From Luteimonas salinisoli (GTDB lineage: Bacteria; Pseudomonadota; Gammaproteobacteria; Xanthomonadales; Xanthomonadaceae), in NCBI RefSeq assembly GCF_013425525.1, contig NZ_JACCKA010000044.1, positions 1 to 57,841 on the forward strand: a DNA stretch of 57,841 bases, in the 5' to 3' direction. Made by a program: the position numbers and the translations under genes. Below are positions 54,625 to 57,841 of this stretch, piece after piece (the first letter of the stretch is position 1; each line of letters opens with the position of its first letter). The notes beneath the pieces were generated by a model. The model searched no databases, had not been told where the DNA came from, and saw only the letters and a program-made list of their open reading frames with translations.

Positions 54625-55811
54625 CAGGGCGCAGTTTCGCCGATTTTCCCGGCCCGCCGATCGCGGCCGGAAGGCGCGCCCCGACCGCGGTTCTCGTCTT
54701 TGGCCAGCGGCAGCACCTCGTTGACCAGCGCCACCAGCGTCCGACCCGGCTCCTCGAGCGGCGTGAGGTGCGCCGAGTGCTCGAACCACACCGCATGCCG
54801 GGCCGGCGCCTCGACCCGCTCCAGCCACTCCGCCACCGGCTGCGACGGCGTGGCGTAGTCGTGGCGGCCCATGAACATGACCACCGGCGCCTCGACCTTG
54901 CGCACTTCGCGGAAGTCGATGACGTTCCACTGGCCGAGGATCCGGTCCAGGGTCAGCCGGCTGCCCTGGCCGATGGCGCGGCGATCGGCTTCGCTGTAGT
55001 CGGGCGACAGGCGCTGCGAGGCGAAAAAGTAGTCCGAGTTGTCGCGATAGGCGCTGTGTCCGCCGTAATGGAGCAACCACTTGCGCTGGCGGTCGATGCG
55101 ACCGCCGCGCACGTCGCCGCCGGGGTAGGGCGCCAGCGCCTCCAGCTCGGTCACCGCTTCCTCGTTGCCCTCCGCCCTGGCACGCGCCAGCACGTGCTCA
55201 TAGCCGACCGTCTCGCCGAGATCGGGCTGGATGATCTGGCCCACGCCGATGTAAGCATGCAGCCACTCGGGCTTTTCGACCAGCGTGCGCATGCCGACGA
55301 TCGTGCCCCAGCTGTGGCCCAACACGAAGACCTTCTCCTTGCCGTAGGTCTCGCGCAGGTGGGCGATCAGCTCGATCGCGTCGTCGACGTAGCGCTGGAT
55401 CCGGATCGTCGGCGCCACCGCCTCCGGATCGTTCTCGAGGTAGGTCTTGCCGGCCGCGCGCTGGTCCCACTGCACCACGGTGAAATAATCCTCCCACGGC
55501 CGCTGGAACGCCCACGCTGCCGGCATCACCGGTGCAGCAGGTCCGCCGTGCAGGTACAGCAGGATGGGGTTGTCGCGGTCGGTGCCACGCACCGAGATCC
55601 ACTGGTCGATGCCGCCGAGACGGACGCGACGCAGCTCCTGCACGCCGTTGGGGGTGACGATGCGCTGCAGGTCGCCGATGATCCGTTTCGCCTCGGCGTT
55701 GGGGCCTTCGTCCTGCGGTGGCGCCGCCGGTCCGGCGGCGCGGGCGCCGGGCGCGGCGACGAGCGCGGCGAAACAGCTGGCGAGGACCAGTGCGTGCAGT
55801 AGGCGGCTCAT
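54624..55811 (-). CDS. Exported alpha/beta hydrolase, proline iminopeptidase-like (S33)
   Basis: A 395-residue hydrolase with a signal peptide (LLHALVLASCFAALVAAPGARA). The fold is that of proline iminopeptidases: LLYLHGGPAAPV near 85 (oxyanion HGGP), VVQWDQRAAGKT near 113, the nucleophile in GHSWGT near 167, the acid in MGRHDYATP near 315 and the catalytic histidine in FEHSAHL near 347. The DQRGAGRS of classical enzymes reads DQRAAGKT here. It may act on peptides in the periplasm; substrate unknown. Confidence 0.88.
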   Translation of the reverse strand: MSRLLHALVLASCFAALVAAPGARAAGPAAPPQDEGPNAEAKRIIGDLQRIVTPNGVQELRRVRLGGIDQWISVRGTDRDNPILLYLHGGPAAPVMPAAWAFQRPWEDYFTVVQWDQRAAGKTYLENDPEAVAPTIRIQRYVDDAIELIAHLRETYGKEKVFVLGHSWGTIVGMRTLVEKPEWLHAYIGVGQIIQPDLGETVGYEHVLARARAEGNEEAVTELEALAPYPGGDVRGGRIDRQRKWLLHYGGHSAYRDNSDYFFASQRLSPDYSEADRRAIGQGSRLTLDRILGQWNVIDFREVRKVEAPVVMFMGRHDYATPSQPVAEWLERVEAPARHAVWFEHSAHLTPLEEPGRTLVALVNEVLPLAKDENRGRGAPSGRDRRAGKIGETAP

Positions 55812-55953
55812 GCAGGACTCCGTTCATGGGTATGCGGGCTCGCGCCAAGTGTCGCAACCGTGAGCCGCCGCGCGCAGTGTCGATCGTCACGACACGTACC
55901 GCAGCGCCGCGTGGCGGGGTCCGCTCCACTCGCCGCCGGGCGGGCCGATCGCG

Positions 55954-55959
55954 CATACT
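55954..55959 (+). promoter_or_regulatory. -10 box of the 5'-nucleotidase gene, leaderless arrangement
   Basis: CATACT ends six bases before the ATG at 55966 with no ribosome-binding site between. Confidence 0.4.
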
Positions 55960-55965
55960 CGCGCC

Positions 55966-56871
55966 ATGTCCGCCGCCACGCCCCCGCCGCTGATCGTCGC
56001 GATCTCTTCGCGGGCGCTGTTCGACCTCGAGGACAGTCATTCCGTGTTCGAGCGCGACGGTATCCAGGCCTACGCCGAACACCAGCGCAGCCACGAGGAC
56101 GACGCGCTCGAGCCGGGCATCGCCTTTCCGCTAGTGCGAAAGCTGCTGGCTCTCAACGACGGCGCAGCGCTCGAGGCGCCGCGGGTGGAGGTGATCCTGC
56201 TGTCGCGCAATTCCGCCGACACCGGGTTGCGGATCTTCAATTCGATCCAGCACCACGGCCTGGCGATCTCGCGCGCCACGTTCACCTCCGGAGAGCCGAC
56301 CTGGCCCTACATCCGGCCCTTCGGCGCGCAGCTGTTCCTGTCGGCGAATCCCGAGTCGGTCCGCAGCGCGCTGGCCAACGGGGTGGCTGCAGCGACGATC
56401 CTGCCGGCCAAGGCGCCGCAGCACCGCCACGACCAGTTGCGGATCGCGTTCGACGGCGACGCGGTGATCTTCGGCGACGAGGGCGAGCGGGTCTCGCGCG
56501 AGGGCGGCATCGACGCCTTCCACCGCCACGAGCGCGAGCGCGCGCGCGAGGCGCTGGCGGGGGGGCCGTTCCGCGCGTTCCTGTCGGCGTTGCACGACCT
56601 GCAGGCGGCCTATCCGCCGGGCGAAGCGTCGCCGATCCGCACCGCGCTGGTCACCGCGCGCTCGGCGCCGGCGCACGAGCGGGTGATCCGCACGCTGCGC
56701 GAGTGGGGGGTGCGCCTGGACGAGGCGCTGTTCCTCGGCGGGCGCCCGAAGGGGCCGTTCCTGGAAGCGTTCGGCGCGGACATCTTCTTCGACGATTCCC
56801 AGCACAACATCGACTCGGCGCGCCTGCACGTCGCGACCGGCCACGTCCCGCACGGCATCTCCAATCCGTAG
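55966..56871 (+). CDS. Cytosolic 5'-nucleotidase (NT5C1 family)
   Basis: A 301-residue protein related to eukaryotic cytosolic 5'-nucleotidase 1A (PF06189), which hydrolyses AMP and other nucleoside monophosphates. Visible are ISSRALFDLEDSH near 10-22 (in place of the HAD nucleophile motif), VEVILLSRNSADTGLRIFNSI near 76 and FFDDSQHNIDSARLHVATGHVPHGI near 272-296. No signal peptide. The TAG stop at 56869-56871 is the end of the GTAG of a REP element; the gene simply runs into it. Confidence 0.88.
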   Translation: MSAATPPPLIVAISSRALFDLEDSHSVFERDGIQAYAEHQRSHEDDALEPGIAFPLVRKLLALNDGAALEAPRVEVILLSRNSADTGLRIFNSIQHHGLAISRATFTSGEPTWPYIRPFGAQLFLSANPESVRSALANGVAAATILPAKAPQHRHDQLRIAFDGDAVIFGDEGERVSREGGIDAFHRHERERAREALAGGPFRAFLSALHDLQAAYPPGEASPIRTALVTARSAPAHERVIRTLREWGVRLDEALFLGGRPKGPFLEAFGADIFFDDSQHNIDSARLHVATGHVPHGISNP

Positions 56872-57035
56872 AGCGGAGCTTGCTCCGCTGCTCCCGGTTC
56901 CGGAGCCCCCGCAGCCGAGCAAGCTCGGCTCTACGGGGCGTCCGCGCCGCCGGCCCGGCCCGCCGTTCGTAGAGCGGAGCTTGCTCCGCTGCTCCCGGCT
57001 CCGGAGCCCGCGCAGCCGAGCGAGCTCGGCTCTAC
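56868..57035. repeat. Two SMAG-like GTAG REP pairs in tandem
   Basis: Two 67-bp units (56868-56934 and 56969-57035) are nearly identical. Each opens with GTAG, has a stem AGCGGAGC-TT-GCTCCGCT, a linker, a second stem AGCCGAGC-AA (GA in unit 2)-GCTCGGCT, and closes with CTAC. This is the layout of the SMAG family of Stenotrophomonas, which is mobilised by RAYT transposases; no RAYT gene is in the window. The first unit gives the 5'-nucleotidase gene its stop, the second the DUF2939 gene. Confidence 0.9.
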
Positions 57036-57568
57036 AGCGGCAGGCGGATATCGGACAGTCGCCAGCGCAGACCCTTGCGGGTGAGCACGAACACGACCGG
57101 GCGGCCCGCGTCGTCGTGCACGGTGGCGCTGAAGCGGGAGGCCGATTCGTAGCGGTGCTCGGCATCCTGCAGAGGTTTACCTTGGCCATCCGCGCCGGCG
57201 TTCGGCCGTGGCGGAGCGCTGATGTCGACCCGGCGCCAGACCCGTCGCCCTTCCATCAGCGCGGCCAGCCCGACCGGGGTGACCATGGTCTCGACCAGAC
57301 CGGCTGTGACGCCGCTGGCCACCTGCAGGCCGATCCTGCCGAGCACGCTGGCCTGGACCTCGGGCCCTGCGCGCCGCACCATGGCATCGTCGAGCTGCAG
57401 CTTGAGGCTGCCGCGCAGCGCCGGAAAGTCGACTTGGCGCGCCAGGGCGCGGGTATCGTCCTCCTGCACGGCCTGCTGGATGGCGCGGATGGTCAGGTAT
57501 GGCCCCGCGGCGGTGTAGGCGACGAGCGCCAGCAGCAGTGCCGCGACAAGCCAGATCCATTTCCTCAC
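57032..57568 (-). CDS. DUF2939 family protein
   Basis: A 178-residue protein of unknown function. One N-terminal hydrophobic segment (WIWLVAALLLALVAYTAAG, 4-22) is a signal anchor. The DUF2939 hallmark GPYLTIRAIQQAVQEDDTRALARQVDFPALR follows, then a helix and the C-terminal beta ending VFVLTRKGLRWRLSDIRLPL. The TAG stop is supplied by the closing CTAC of the second REP unit, read on the minus strand. Confidence 0.85.
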   Translation of the reverse strand: MRKWIWLVAALLLALVAYTAAGPYLTIRAIQQAVQEDDTRALARQVDFPALRGSLKLQLDDAMVRRAGPEVQASVLGRIGLQVASGVTAGLVETMVTPVGLAALMEGRRVWRRVDISAPPRPNAGADGQGKPLQDAEHRYESASRFSATVHDDAGRPVVFVLTRKGLRWRLSDIRLPL

Positions 57569-57630
57569 GGGTCGCTCCGTTGTGGCCGGGTCGCCTCATA
57601 GTGTGCGGAGATACGCTGAACCGCGCCAGG

Positions 57631-57841
57631 CAGCCCCATCCGTTGCGGGGATCCATCACCGTCGCCACGGGGCTGCGCCAATGAATAAGCCGCGTCTGGC
57701 AGTTGGTTCCTTGGGAAGAGCGCTTTCGGTCGACCGCGGGGCGGGAGTCGCGCCGGGGGTGTTGCTCCGCCCTTCGGTCCGGCCGCGCCAGGCAGTCCCA
57801 TCCGTTGCGAGGATCTTTCACCGTCGCCACGGGGCGGCGCC
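57631..57841. repeat. Terminal repeat, one full and one partial copy
   Basis: A diverged copy of the left-end repeat spans 57631-57792 (162 bp), and a second begins at 57793 and is cut by the window end. Both have the same orientation as the copies at 1-297. The segment from GCGCCGGGGGTGTTGCTCCG to CCGCGCCAGGCAG is almost unchanged. Confidence 0.85.

Overview
The window is a gene-dense, very GC-rich stretch of a gammaproteobacterial chromosome, most likely from the Xanthomonadaceae/Lysobacteraceae (Lysobacter, Luteimonas or a relative). Pointers are GTAG-ended palindromic repeats like the SMAG elements of Stenotrophomonas, GGGAATC heptamer tracts, methionine synthase carried as two genes, a YtrA-type GntR/ABC operon and a 180-kDa class NAD-glutamate dehydrogenase. 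Nothing looks like a prophage, conjugative element, CRISPR array or rRNA/tRNA locus. Nearly all of it is core chromosome; the unusual material lies mainly between genes.

Layout. 1-619: two tandem copies of a 153-bp repeat and four hairpins with matched arms. 620-5666 (+): ligA, epmA, a DUF3011 lipoprotein, mtnA. 5667-8854: gyrA with a promoter in front and a set of stem-loops behind it. 8855-16235 (+): bacterial alpha-2-macroglobulin and pbpC. 16276-18926: peroxiredoxin (-), Hsp20 (+), CbpA-type DnaJ (+), single-domain response regulator (-). 19091-26562 (-): acrylyl-CoA reductase, LOG-family hydrolase, and the 2-oxoglutarate dehydrogenase genes lpdA, sucB, sucA (listed left to right; transcribed sucA first). 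26797-28939 (-): GNAT acetyltransferase overlapping the ribosomal oxygenase roxA. 28987-31410 (-): GHSLGG lipase followed by an ankyrin lipoprotein, a possible toxin/immunity pair. 31593-34503: divergent purB and fumC. 34511-38690 (-): six-gene YtrA/ABC/beta-solenoid operon with a palindromic operator. 38811-42228 (+): glutathione peroxidase, two FKBP isomerases, slyX, DUF2058. 42427-47278 (-): two-gene methionine synthase behind an ArsR-methyltransferase fusion with its own palindrome. 47476-54596 (+): acyl-CoA dehydrogenase, NAD-glutamate dehydrogenase, NAD kinase. 54624-57568: S33 hydrolase (-), cytosolic 5'-nucleotidase (+), DUF2939 protein (-). 57631-57841: the terminal repeat again, in the same orientation.

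The genes cover DNA replication and topology (ligA, gyrA), central metabolism (Odh complex, fumC, glutamate dehydrogenase, acyl-CoA dehydrogenase), the methionine/SAM cycle (metH pair, mtnA), envelope protection (A2M-PbpC, ABC/solenoid operon, FKBPs) and stress responses (Hsp20, CbpA, peroxidases). The most noteworthy observations are: GTAG repeats that supply the stop codons of both convergent genes at 56.9-57.0 kb; a run of genes whose -10 boxes sit 6-7 nt before the ATG, implying leaderless mRNAs; the lipase/ankyrin pair; and the repeats that bracket the window.
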